6,612 nucleotides of DNA from an uncultured Solobacterium sp. (GCA_937895985.1 CALBKL010000342.1:1-6612), one strand, 5' to 3'; shown: positions 1 to 6,345, numbered from the stretch's first letter. Numbers and translations: made by a program. The notes: generated by a model not told the origin, from the sequence alone.

Positions 1-98
1 TTCAAAATAAGTTTGAAGATATATTCAATCATTATCAGGATGTTTTAAAAACGTATTATATTTGTAGTGTAGACTTACAGAAAAAATACGCAAAGTTA

Positions 99-863
99 AT
101 GATACAAATGAATCCAAATTTAACGAAAGAGATTAAGGTTACATTAGATGATTATGTACAGTATGGCTTAAGAAAAGGTATTACACTTAGCAAAGAACAG
201 TTACATAACTTCGAAGAACATATTGATTCTGAGCAGTTATATCAAAGATGTTTACGCAAACTATCCTTAAAAGATAGAACGATTTATGAAATGCGTAAAT
301 GGTTAAAAGAAACAGAACTTGCAGATTATCAAGAAGTAAATGCTTTGATGGATAAGCTAGTAAAAAAAGGTTATCTGGATGATGAAAAATTATGTATGGA
401 ACAAATACAAGCATTATCGAATAGTTTATACGGACCAAAGCAAATTATCTCCAAGTTAAAACAACGTGGGATAAAGGAAGATTGTATTCTTGCATGCATG
501 GAACAGTCGAAATTAAAGGAATATGAATATGCACTGTCATATGCCACAAAGGCGTTAAAACAAAGTCAGAAGTCATCCGTTACAAAGACGAAGAACACAA
601 TTCGTAATAAACTCATGACGAGAGGTTATTCAAACAGTACAATTGAAAAAGTAGTATCAGAGTTAGACTATTCCTCAAATAAAGAAAATGAGGATGTGCT
701 TTTAGAGAAGTTAATTCAAAAAGCTATAAAGCGATATGAAAGAAAATATAGTGGATATGATTTAAAGACACGTATCTATCGTTATTGTTTAACGCAAGGA
801 TTTCATAGCGAGGATATTAGTGCATTGATGGATAGAATGGAGTGGAGTCATGACGAAGATTAA
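99..863 (+). CDS. recX: Regulatory protein RecX (N-terminus uncertain)
   Basis: RecX-family protein, which in other bacteria binds RecA filaments and modulates recombination and the SOS response in the cytoplasm. The 254 residues from the first ATG show the family's repeated three-helix units: one near residues 48-90 (LSLKDRTIYEMRKWL, then LMDKLVKKGYLDDEKL), a second near 100-135 (LYGPKQIISKLKQRGI), and further units to the C-terminus (TKNTIRNKLMTRGYSN; DLKTRIYRYCLTQGF). The Bacillus subtilis protein is of similar length (about 264 aa). The start is doubtful. No Shine-Dalgarno sequence precedes 99, and the same frame is open back to position 3 without an ATG, GTG or TTG. The codons just before 99 read YYICSVDLQKKYAKL, which resembles the beta-strand start of RecX proteins, so the real start may lie beyond the left edge. 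The 3' end overlaps yhaM by 14 nt, indicating an operon. The family call is firm; the start is not. Confidence 0.85.
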   Translation: MIQMNPNLTKEIKVTLDDYVQYGLRKGITLSKEQLHNFEEHIDSEQLYQRCLRKLSLKDRTIYEMRKWLKETELADYQEVNALMDKLVKKGYLDDEKLCMEQIQALSNSLYGPKQIISKLKQRGIKEDCILACMEQSKLKEYEYALSYATKALKQSQKSSVTKTKNTIRNKLMTRGYSNSTIEKVVSELDYSSNKENEDVLLEKLIQKAIKRYERKYSGYDLKTRIYRYCLTQGFHSEDISALMDRMEWSHDED

Positions 864-1791
864 TGAATTTGAAGTAGGTAAGAGATACGTCTTGCCACTA
901 TTAATAAAAGATGTAAAGAATGGTACAACAAATAAAGGTGCTCAATATTTATCGCTAGTTGTACAGGATAGTTCTGGTACGATTGATGGTAAATTTTGGG
1001 ATGTGAAACAAGAGGATAAAGATATTGTGCAAGTTGGTTTAGTACAAGAAGTAAGCTTTGAAGTACTAGACTACAACCATAACTTACAGATACGTATTAA
1101 TCGCATTCAGCCTTTAGATCAATCAACAGTAAATATGAGTGACTTTGTAATCTCAAGTGCACAAAGTGAAGAGGAACGTAGTCGTAAACTTCATGAGATT
1201 ATAGATTCCATTCAAAATGAAGTATATCGCAAGTTAGTAAAAGGAATGTTAATCCATGCGGGAAGAAAGTTTATTGAATATCCTGCAGCTTCACAGATTC
1301 ACCATAACTACTTAGGTGGGTTAAGTGAACATTCCATTAGTATGGTTGAAGTATGCCAAATGCTATGCCAGCACTACCCACAGTTGGATTATGATTTACT
1401 AGTTTCTGGAGCTTTAATGCATGATATTGGTAAGACTGCCGAAATGAGTGGAGCGATTGCGACGGAGTATACTTTAGAAGGAAAACTAGAAGGTCACATT
1501 TCTATCGCAAATGGTTGGTTAACAGAAGTAGCAGCTAAAGAACATCTAGAAGACTGTGAAGAGACAATCTTCTTACATCATATGATTCTTTCTCATCATG
1601 GTAAGATGGAGTTTGGATCTCCAGTATTGCCAAAACTACAGGAAGCTGAAGTTTTATATTTAGTAGATAATTTAGATGCAAGATTAAATATGCTAAGTCA
1701 GGCTTTCTCTTCAATTAAACCAGGCACATGGACACCTAAGTTATTTGCTTTAGAGAATCGCCAATTCTATAAACCGAAAGGAAAGGAATAA
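850..1791 (+). CDS. yhaM: 3'-5' exoribonuclease YhaM
   Basis: YhaM-family 3'-5' exoribonuclease (also known as CBF1 in staphylococci), a cytoplasmic enzyme that trims RNA 3' ends. The 313 aa match the usual length of about 314. Residues 10-90 form an OB-fold nucleic-acid-binding domain (LSLVVQDSSGTIDGKFWD, then LQIRINRIQPL). Residues 140-290 form a metal-dependent HD domain: HHNYLGGLSEH (H151, H152, H161), the HD pair H191-D192 in LMHDIGK, H216 in GHISIA, H243-H244, SHHGKMEFGSP (H249, H250) and D273 in YLVDNLDARLNM. All expected metal ligands appear intact. The C-terminal FALENRQFYKP closely resembles the B. subtilis end. ATG 850 was chosen because GGAG at 839-842 sits 7 nt upstream, inside the end of recX; the overlap suggests translational coupling. 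The murT start follows the stop codon by 2 nt. In B. subtilis yhaM lies near prsA and hit, which are also in this window. Confidence 0.95.
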   Translation: MTKINEFEVGKRYVLPLLIKDVKNGTTNKGAQYLSLVVQDSSGTIDGKFWDVKQEDKDIVQVGLVQEVSFEVLDYNHNLQIRINRIQPLDQSTVNMSDFVISSAQSEEERSRKLHEIIDSIQNEVYRKLVKGMLIHAGRKFIEYPAASQIHHNYLGGLSEHSISMVEVCQMLCQHYPQLDYDLLVSGALMHDIGKTAEMSGAIATEYTLEGKLEGHISIANGWLTEVAAKEHLEDCEETIFLHHMILSHHGKMEFGSPVLPKLQEAEVLYLVDNLDARLNMLSQAFSSIKPGTWTPKLFALENRQFYKPKGKE

Positions 1792-1793
1792 GC

Positions 1794-3101
1794 ATGGATT
1801 TACGTTTAGTAGCAGTTCAAATTGTTCGTAAAGCATTAACTGCAGTAGGCCGTGGTGGTTCCTTACCAGGACGTTTAGCACTGAAGATGGATCCTCACTT
1901 TATTGAGAAATTCCATATGCCAAAACATGTCATTCTTGTAACAGGTACCAATGGTAAGACAACGACATCAAACCTTATCGCAAGATCACTCATGCAAGCT
2001 GGTTTGAAGGTAATTAACAACAGTCGAGGTGACAACTTAAATGTAGGTATTGCAACATTACTAGCGGCCAATTCTGATTCAAACTTTAATGTTCGAGCTG
2101 ACGCGGCTGTTATTGAAGTTGATGAATTGACATTATATCGTCAATTTAAAGCACTACGACCAACAGCACTTGTCGTGAATAACTTCTTCCGCGATCAGTT
2201 AGATCGTGCAGGAGAGATGGAAACAATTATTCGTAAGATAGAAGAAGTAACAGCAGACTTTGAAGGTGATCTTATCATGAATGGGGATGATCCTAACGTT
2301 GTTCGTATTGCCAATCATGCAAAGAAAGCAAAGGTACATTTTTTCTCCGTTGGTGAAAATGAAGTATCACAAAAGACTACCAACGAAGCTAGTGAAGGTA
2401 AGTTCTGTCCAGATTGTGGTGCACGCCTAGTGTATGACTATTATCAGTATTCCCACATCGGAAGATTTGTATGTCCATCTTGTCAATTCGGTAAGATTTC
2501 TCCATATACGTACGTCTCAGAAATTGATTATCAGAATCAGACTTTTACAGTAGATGGTGTAAAGTATCATTCCTTTATGAATACGATTTATGCAATCTAT
2601 AATTGTGCGGTTGTATTAACAGTGATGCGTTTATTAGGCTTAGATTTACAAGCAGCGAATACGGTATTTAAGACATTCTCTATGAAGGAAGGTCGTAATG
2701 AAGTGTTCGCACTAAGTAAGCCATCTGTATTAAATCTTATGAAGAATCCAACTGGAGCTAATGAAGTGATGAAGTATATTGTTAGTCAAGCAGGTCATAA
2801 GAATATCGCTATCTTCTTGAACGATAATGATCAAGACGGTAGGGATATTAGTTGGATTTGGGATGCGCATTTTGAGCGACTTAACAAAGAGGATATTCAT
2901 ACGATTATATGTTCAGGTACACGTGCGTATGATATGGCTTTACGATTGAAATACGAAGGCTTAGAAGATCATATTCAAGTCATTGAAAACTTCGAAGACG
3001 TAATCAAGTATCTAGATAAAGCTGATAAGGATAGTTATATTCTTTCTACATATACTGCCTTACATGTTGTACGTAATATCTTAAAGAAGGAGGCACGATA
3101 A
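1794..3101 (+). CDS. murT: Lipid II isoglutaminyl synthase, Mur-ligase subunit MurT
   Basis: MurT is the Mur-ligase-like subunit of the MurT/GatD complex. It uses ATP to activate the alpha-carboxyl of D-glutamate in the lipid II stem peptide and receives ammonia from GatD, giving D-isoglutamine. The reaction occurs at the cytoplasmic face of the membrane. Visible features of the 435 aa protein are the ATP-binding loop GTNGKTT at residues 51-57, the central Mur-ligase motif around VIEVDE (106-111) and NNFFRDQLDRAGE (129-141), and a Cys4 zinc ribbon inserted in the middle domain (C205-x2-C208 and C227-x2-C230). The C-terminal DUF1727 region contains NDNDQDGRDISWIWD (343-357), whose aspartates D348/D351 lie in the area of the catalytic Asp reported for the staphylococcal enzyme. 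The ribbon and DUF1727 separate it from MurC-F and folylpolyglutamate synthase. The start at 1794 is supported by AAAGGA at 1782-1787. It lies 2 nt after yhaM and 2 nt before gatD. No anomalies seen. Confidence 0.96.
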   Translation: MDLRLVAVQIVRKALTAVGRGGSLPGRLALKMDPHFIEKFHMPKHVILVTGTNGKTTTSNLIARSLMQAGLKVINNSRGDNLNVGIATLLAANSDSNFNVRADAAVIEVDELTLYRQFKALRPTALVVNNFFRDQLDRAGEMETIIRKIEEVTADFEGDLIMNGDDPNVVRIANHAKKAKVHFFSVGENEVSQKTTNEASEGKFCPDCGARLVYDYYQYSHIGRFVCPSCQFGKISPYTYVSEIDYQNQTFTVDGVKYHSFMNTIYAIYNCAVVLTVMRLLGLDLQAANTVFKTFSMKEGRNEVFALSKPSVLNLMKNPTGANEVMKYIVSQAGHKNIAIFLNDNDQDGRDISWIWDAHFERLNKEDIHTIICSGTRAYDMALRLKYEGLEDHIQVIENFEDVIKYLDKADKDSYILSTYTALHVVRNILKKEAR

Positions 3102-3103
3102 TC

Positions 3104-3835
3104 ATGGATTTGAAGATTTTATGGATGTATCATGACCTCATGGACCTTTATGGTGATAAAGGAAATATAGAGACACTACGTTATCGTGCAAGTAAGCGTG
3201 GTATAAATGTCGTTATTGATACTTGTACATTACAAGAAGAAAGAAATATTGAAGATTATGATATTTTCTTCTTGGGTGGTGGAGCAGATAAAGAACAGAC
3301 ACTTATCTATAAAGATTTACTAGCACGTAAAGAATCTATTTTAAAGGCAAAGCAAAGTGGTACCGCATTCTTGTTAATTTGTGGTGGATATCAATTATTT
3401 GGCCAATACTATTTGGACCAGGATGGTCAAAAGATTGATGGCTTAGGTATCTATGATTACTATACAGAAAGTAGTGATCGTGATCACCGATGCATTGGTA
3501 ATATTGTTGTAGAAGCGAATATTCATGACAAAAAGGTTACTGTTGTAGGATTTGAAAATCATGGTGGTCAAACAAAAGCCGTATCGAATCCATTTGGTAA
3601 GGTATTAGTTGGACATGGAAATACATACAAAGGTGAATATGAAGGTTATATGGATGCACAAACAATCGCAACCTACATGCATGGACCACTTTTACCAAAA
3701 AACCCAGCCATCGCTGATGAAGTCATTCTACGTGGTTTAAATCGTAGATATGCTGTAGAGCAGCTAGAACAACTTCAAGATACACTAGAGAATGCGGCAC
3801 ATGATGCAATGCTAAAACGATTGAACGTAAAGTGA
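3104..3835 (+). CDS. gatD: Lipid II isoglutaminyl synthase, glutamine amidotransferase subunit GatD
   Basis: GatD is the class I, CobB/CobQ-like glutamine amidotransferase that hydrolyses glutamine and supplies ammonia to MurT for amidation of D-Glu in lipid II. The 243 aa length is typical. The start is MDLKILWMYHDLMDLYGDKGN, the N-terminal family signature. FFLGGGADKEQ (55-65) precedes the nucleophile C93 in LLICGGYQLFG, and H193 in ATYMHGPLLPKNP is the catalytic histidine. R129 in DRDHRCIGN sits where a glutamine-binding arginine is reported in the Staphylococcus aureus protein. GFENHGG (149-155) is another conserved block. The catalytic set therefore looks complete. A strong AAGGAGG at 3087-3093, inside the end of murT, lies 10 nt before the ATG. 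The gene is the last of the plus-strand operon, and its TGA touches the terminator hairpin. A cobyric acid synthase domain is the only close alternative, and the murT neighbour excludes it. Confidence 0.96.
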   Translation: MDLKILWMYHDLMDLYGDKGNIETLRYRASKRGINVVIDTCTLQEERNIEDYDIFFLGGGADKEQTLIYKDLLARKESILKAKQSGTAFLLICGGYQLFGQYYLDQDGQKIDGLGIYDYYTESSDRDHRCIGNIVVEANIHDKKVTVVGFENHGGQTKAVSNPFGKVLVGHGNTYKGEYEGYMDAQTIATYMHGPLLPKNPAIADEVILRGLNRRYAVEQLEQLQDTLENAAHDAMLKRLNVK

Positions 3836-3856
3836 AAGGGGCTATTAAGCCCCTTT
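3835..3856. terminator. Shared hairpin terminator between gatD and the HIT gene
   Basis: Perfect 8-bp stem AAAGGGGC (3835-3842) / GCCCCTTT (3849-3856) with a 6-nt loop TATTAA. It lies between two convergent genes. The gatD stop ends at its first base, and the stop codon of the minus-strand HIT gene lies in the loop (3845-3847). The T-run after the stem is short on both strands (TTT, then AATTGTTT on plus; TTT, CAC, TTT on minus), so it is plausible as a bidirectional terminator but not strong by sequence alone. Confidence 0.75.
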
Positions 3857-4243
3857 AATTGTTTGAAGTACTTCATCTAAGTCTTGTATTTTAGATTTGT
3901 TGAATATGAATTGACATGCATCATCTGTGCTGTAGCGTGGGATGATGTGGAAGTGTAGGTGGTGTACTGTTTGTCCTGCAACCTCACCACAGTTATTTAG
4001 GATATTACATCCTTCAGCTTTTGTGGCATGTACAATTTTCTTGGATAGGTTAGAGATAACCTCAGCACATTGTTTTACTGTTTCGCTATCTGCATCTAGG
4101 ATATTTGCTACATGTTTCTTTGGCATTACAATTGTATGCCCGTAGGTTACTTGTGAGATATCAAGTATTGCTAGCACATTGTCATTTTCATAGACTACTT
4201 TTGATGGGATCTTATGATCGATAATATCGCAGAAAATACACAT
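3845..4243 (-). CDS. hit: HIT family protein (histidine triad nucleotide-binding hydrolase)
   Basis: Histidine-triad protein of the Hint/HIT branch. These small cytoplasmic dimers bind purine nucleotides and hydrolyse phosphoramidates or adenylated substrates; the physiological substrate is unknown in most bacteria. The 132 aa length is typical. It begins with CIFCDII (C2, C5), with H44 in MPKKHVANI; in relatives the two cysteines and nearby histidines can bind zinc. The active site HLHFHII carries the triad H95, H97 and H99. The catalytic motif is intact. The ATG at 4241-4243 is preceded by AGAGGA (minus strand, 4251-4256) with 7-nt spacing. The gene lies downstream of the PrsA-like lipoprotein gene but behind its terminator, so it depends on read-through or its own promoter. 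The AT-rich stretch 4261-4281 offers TATATA/TATAGA-type -10 candidates but no convincing -35. Its 3' end is buried in the hairpin shared with gatD. Confidence 0.95.
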   Translation of the reverse strand: MCIFCDIIDHKIPSKVVYENDNVLAILDISQVTYGHTIVMPKKHVANILDADSETVKQCAEVISNLSKKIVHATKAEGCNILNNCGEVAGQTVHHLHFHIIPRYSTDDACQFIFNKSKIQDLDEVLQTIKGA

Positions 4244-4281
4244 ATTAATTTCCTCTCATTTCTATATATCTATATTGTAAA

Positions 4282-4307
4282 AAAAGTCGCATGATTTTGC
4301 GACTTTT
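4282..4307 (-). terminator. Rho-independent terminator of the PrsA-like pair
   Basis: Read on the minus strand, a 9-bp stem AAAAGTCGC / GCGACTTTT with an 8-nt loop is followed by an uninterrupted run of T that extends to 4279 as TTTTTTTAC. Stem arms on plus coordinates are 4282-4290 and 4299-4307. The stop codon of the upstream lipoprotein gene (4306-4308) lies at the base of the stem. It is a textbook intrinsic terminator separating this gene from the HIT gene. Confidence 0.88.
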
Positions 4308-5187
4308 ATTTCATATCTTGTACTAGAATATCTGGATACTTGTCCTTGATGGAGTCGTAGATAGTCTTGTCGTAGATGTGGAAGTTGTGCTTCTTGAAGA
4401 AGTATGTTGATGCGTCTGCAGAGACTTGATTAATCTTCTGTAGAGCTGTATCAACATCATCCTTAATCTTTGAAGCATCATTTTCATCAACCTTGATAAC
4501 ATAGAACTTCGCACCATCACTAGCAGGTGACTCTGTCCAAGGATCGCTTGGTGAGTTTGAAGTGATGATAGTACGTACTAATGCATCTAAGTCGGATGAT
4601 TCAGTTGTGTAAATCTGTGATACAGGAGTACCTGTTCCGTTGTGGGCTGTAGATACTGCAGCAAAATCAGTGTTACCACCTTTTAAGTCAGCTAACGCTG
4701 CATCAGCATCTGCTTGGGCAGTAAAGGTTAATACTGTAGCCTTTACTGGCTTGTATGTATCTACTAGAGAGTCGAAGTTCTCATCGATATATTTCTTTGT
4801 TAGTTCCTTAGCCTGAAGAGAAGGGATAAGGTATTCCTTCAGGTATGATTCTTCATCCAAGTTGTTATTTTTCATATAGGAAGCAAATGTATCACCATAC
4901 ATAGACTTATAGTTTGCAAGGCTTTGTTCTGCTTCTTTTTGCATCTTATCTGTAACTTCAATTTCTGCTACGGCGATTGCTTTACTTGCTTCATTGACAG
5001 CAGTAGTAGCACCGGCGTTCTGCTTCATTAATGTGAATACATCACCCTTTGTAATATTCTTCTTACCAATGGAGAAGATTACTTCATTACTATCTTTTAA
5101 TTTTGCTACTGCATCACTACATCCAGTTAATCCAGATAAGAGGATAGCAGCACAAACAACGGCAGTAAGTTTCTTAAACTTTGTCAT
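4306..5187 (-). CDS. PrsA-like foldase lipoprotein with degenerate parvulin domain
   Basis: Predicted exported lipoprotein related to the PrsA/SurA foldases that help secreted proteins fold outside the membrane. The 293 aa protein opens with a lipoprotein signal peptide: K3, K5 and K6, a hydrophobic stretch at 7-19, and lipobox LTGC with lipidated C23. Residues 34-140 are a helical SurA_N-like region (EVIFSIGKKNITKGDVFTL, then a stretch from AEQSLANYKSMYG to YLKEYLIPSLQAKEL). Residues 145-235 follow the parvulin pattern (VKATVLTF, ALADLKGGNTDFAAVS, KFYVIKVDEND). The histidine of the usual SHIL motif is absent and no GGDLG-type loop is seen, so it is more likely a chaperone than an active isomerase. 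It is paralogous to the gene upstream, sharing aligned blocks such as ANYKSMYG/ANYKNSYG and EYLI. Its ATG shares one base with the upstream stop (TAATG), suggesting coupling, and GAGGAA at 5196-5201 gives an RBS with 8-nt spacing. It ends at a strong terminator. Confidence 0.85.
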   Translation of the reverse strand: MTKFKKLTAVVCAAILLSGLTGCSDAVAKLKDSNEVIFSIGKKNITKGDVFTLMKQNAGATTAVNEASKAIAVAEIEVTDKMQKEAEQSLANYKSMYGDTFASYMKNNNLDEESYLKEYLIPSLQAKELTKKYIDENFDSLVDTYKPVKATVLTFTAQADADAALADLKGGNTDFAAVSTAHNGTGTPVSQIYTTESSDLDALVRTIITSNSPSDPWTESPASDGAKFYVIKVDENDASKIKDDVDTALQKINQVSADASTYFFKKHNFHIYDKTIYDSIKDKYPDILVQDMK

Positions 5188-6170
5188 TATTTTGTTTCCT
5201 CACTTTCTGTCTTAATTCCCATAGCTTTCTTAATTGAACTTTCAAGTTCATCATTACCCTTGAAATCAATGCCTAATTCTTCAGCTTTTGACCATAGTGC
5301 CTGATTTGAAAGAGTTGTATCGTAGTTTTGAACTAATGTTAAGTAAGGATTATCTCCAGCAACTTCTTCAAGCTTAGCTTGTGTTGTAGCATTCGCAATA
5401 ATCTTGAAATAACCGAAGTTAGAAGAACGTACCCACTTACTTACTTCACCTTCATTGAGAGCGAGGGATGCTTCTAAGAATGCAGCATCCAATGTAGATG
5501 TGTTCTTATCGATAACACCTAATACACCACCATTAACAGATGTTGATGTATCTTCGCTGTGCTTAGAAGCAACTGTAGCGAAATCATCACCAGCTGCTAA
5601 TTCATCATCAACAGCTTTCATTCTAGCTGCTTCATCTTCTGTAGGTTCAGCAGTAGGGTTGTTTCTATCTGTGAACTTAATCAAGATGTAAGATACTTGA
5701 CGAATCTTTAATTCATCGAAATGCTGCTTTGCGTATTCAGCTGTTAACTGATTTACTTTTTGTTGTTGAATTAAGTATTCTTCTAAATCTGTATAACCAG
5801 TTTTTGCCATATCTGCATGTAACTTAGCTTCATAGTTTGCACCATAAGAATTCTTATAGTTAGCAATAATAGATTCAGCTTGCTTAGCGGCTGCATCTTT
5901 GATTTCATTTGTTGTAGAAATACTAGCATCAGCTACCGTACGTTTGAACAATGTCAATTGAGCATTTGAACCATTTGTTCTAAAGAGTGTTTCATAGAAT
6001 TCGGAAGCCGTTGTATCGTTATCATCGATAGAATAAACGACATCTTCTCCGTTTGTTTGTTTACCTTTTAATTTTCCTTTGTTTGTATCGTAAATGTAAT
6101 ACACACTGATAGCAAGGAAGATTGCTACCACTAACATTACAAACCAGTTCTTTTTCAAGAATTTGCCCAT
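5187..6170 (-). CDS. Membrane-anchored PrsA-like peptidylprolyl isomerase
   Basis: Parvulin-type foldase of the PrsA family, anchored by a transmembrane helix rather than a lipid. Of its 327 aa, residues 1-8 are basic (MGKFLKKN), 9-27 form one hydrophobic helix, and no lipobox cysteine or clear signal-peptidase site is seen, so an uncleaved signal anchor with the body outside the cell is likely. Residues 44-155 are the helical SurA_N-like part (DVVYSIDDND, AESIIANYKNSYG, LEEYLIQQQKVNQL). Residues 156-260 are the parvulin domain: VSYILIKF, LAAGDDFATVASKHSED, NGGVLGVID (G214, G215, G218), ALNEGEVSKWV and FGYFKIIA. The core fold is clear, but the usual histidine of SHIL is Y161, so activity is uncertain. 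The C-terminal tail is charged. ATG 6170 has a perfect AGGAGG at 6175-6180 with only 4-nt spacing. It is the first gene of a two-gene unit driven by the promoter at 6208-6236. Confidence 0.88.
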   Translation of the reverse strand: MGKFLKKNWFVMLVVAIFLAISVYYIYDTNKGKLKGKQTNGEDVVYSIDDNDTTASEFYETLFRTNGSNAQLTLFKRTVADASISTTNEIKDAAAKQAESIIANYKNSYGANYEAKLHADMAKTGYTDLEEYLIQQQKVNQLTAEYAKQHFDELKIRQVSYILIKFTDRNNPTAEPTEDEAARMKAVDDELAAGDDFATVASKHSEDTSTSVNGGVLGVIDKNTSTLDAAFLEASLALNEGEVSKWVRSSNFGYFKIIANATTQAKLEEVAGDNPYLTLVQNYDTTLSNQALWSKAEELGIDFKGNDELESSIKKAMGIKTESEETK

Positions 6171-6207
6171 AATACCTCCTAATTTTTATACGTAAAAACG
6201 CTTATTT

Positions 6208-6236
6208 ATTATAGTGTAAAAGCGATTTAAATGCAA
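6208..6236 (-). promoter_or_regulatory. Promoter of the PrsA-like gene pair
   Basis: On the minus strand, TTGCAT (6231-6236) and a perfect TATAAT (6208-6213) are separated by exactly 17 nt, a near-consensus vegetative sigma-factor promoter. Transcription would begin near 6201, giving a leader of about 30 nt before the ATG at 6170. A 5-bp inverted repeat, CGCTT (6199-6203) and AAGCG (6220-6224), brackets the -10 box and could be an operator, although arms this short can occur by chance. Confidence 0.75.
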
Positions 6237-6256
6237 TTTTCATTCACTGAACTTTG

Positions 6257-6289
6257 TGTGAAGAATCACAATATAAGAAATTTTCACAA
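6257..6289. promoter_or_regulatory. Cluster of TGTGA/TCACA half-sites (possible operator)
   Basis: TGTGA (6257-6261) and TCACA (6266-6270) form a perfect 5-bp dyad with a 4-nt spacer. The hexamer TCACAA occurs at 6266-6271 and again at 6284-6289, 18 nt apart. The cluster lies between the two divergent promoters, just upstream of the sufC -10 box, where a regulator could act. The arms are short and the DNA is AT-rich, so chance is a real alternative. The regulator, if any, cannot be named. Confidence 0.3.
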
Positions 6290-6298
6290 GTGAGATAG

Positions 6299-6304
6299 TA
6301 TAAT
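6299..6304 (+). promoter_or_regulatory. Probable -10 box of the sufC promoter
   Basis: Perfect TATAAT, preceded by TAG rather than an extended TGn. No good -35 is seen 16-18 nt upstream (the bases there are AAGAAA or similar), which would fit an activator-dependent promoter. Start of transcription would be near 6311, with a leader of about 47 nt. A second candidate is the extended -10 TGTTACAAT at 6325-6333, also without a recognisable -35. Confidence 0.5.
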
Positions 6305-6345
6305 CCCAAGAATTTGCCGGAAGATGTTACAATAAGTAGCGGAAT

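Noticed and set aside
187..438. Minus-strand open frame of 83 codons inside recX
   Set aside because: It is fully antisense to a well-supported recX, has no family resemblance and no ribosome binding site context that I can see.
1998..2500. Possible folylpolyglutamate synthase or MurC-F instead of MurT
   Set aside because: The Cys4 ribbon, the C-terminal DUF1727-type region and the adjacent gatD point specifically to MurT.
3942..4145. Plus-strand open frame of 67 codons opposite the HIT gene
   Set aside because: Cysteine-rich, low-likelihood protein; it is the reverse complement of the conserved histidine-triad coding region.
4323..4520. Minus-strand 65-codon frame with Ser/Thr/Arg-rich translation
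   Set aside because: It is an out-of-frame reading of the PrsA-like lipoprotein gene; the composition (STTSTSTTR) is typical of a shifted frame.
4994..5215. Plus-strand 73-codon hydrophobic frame across the junction of the two PrsA-like genes
   Set aside because: Antisense to the lipoprotein signal peptide and the coupled stop/start; hydrophobicity comes from the complement of the Lys/Asn-rich codons.
5455..5691. Plus-strand 78-codon Ala/Ser-rich frame
   Set aside because: Antisense shadow of the parvulin domain of the membrane-anchored gene, with no supporting start signal.
6257..6270. CRP-like site TGTGA-N4-TCACA
   Set aside because: The classical CRP spacing is 6 nt and a cAMP-CRP system is not expected in this kind of organism, so I kept it only as an unnamed dyad.
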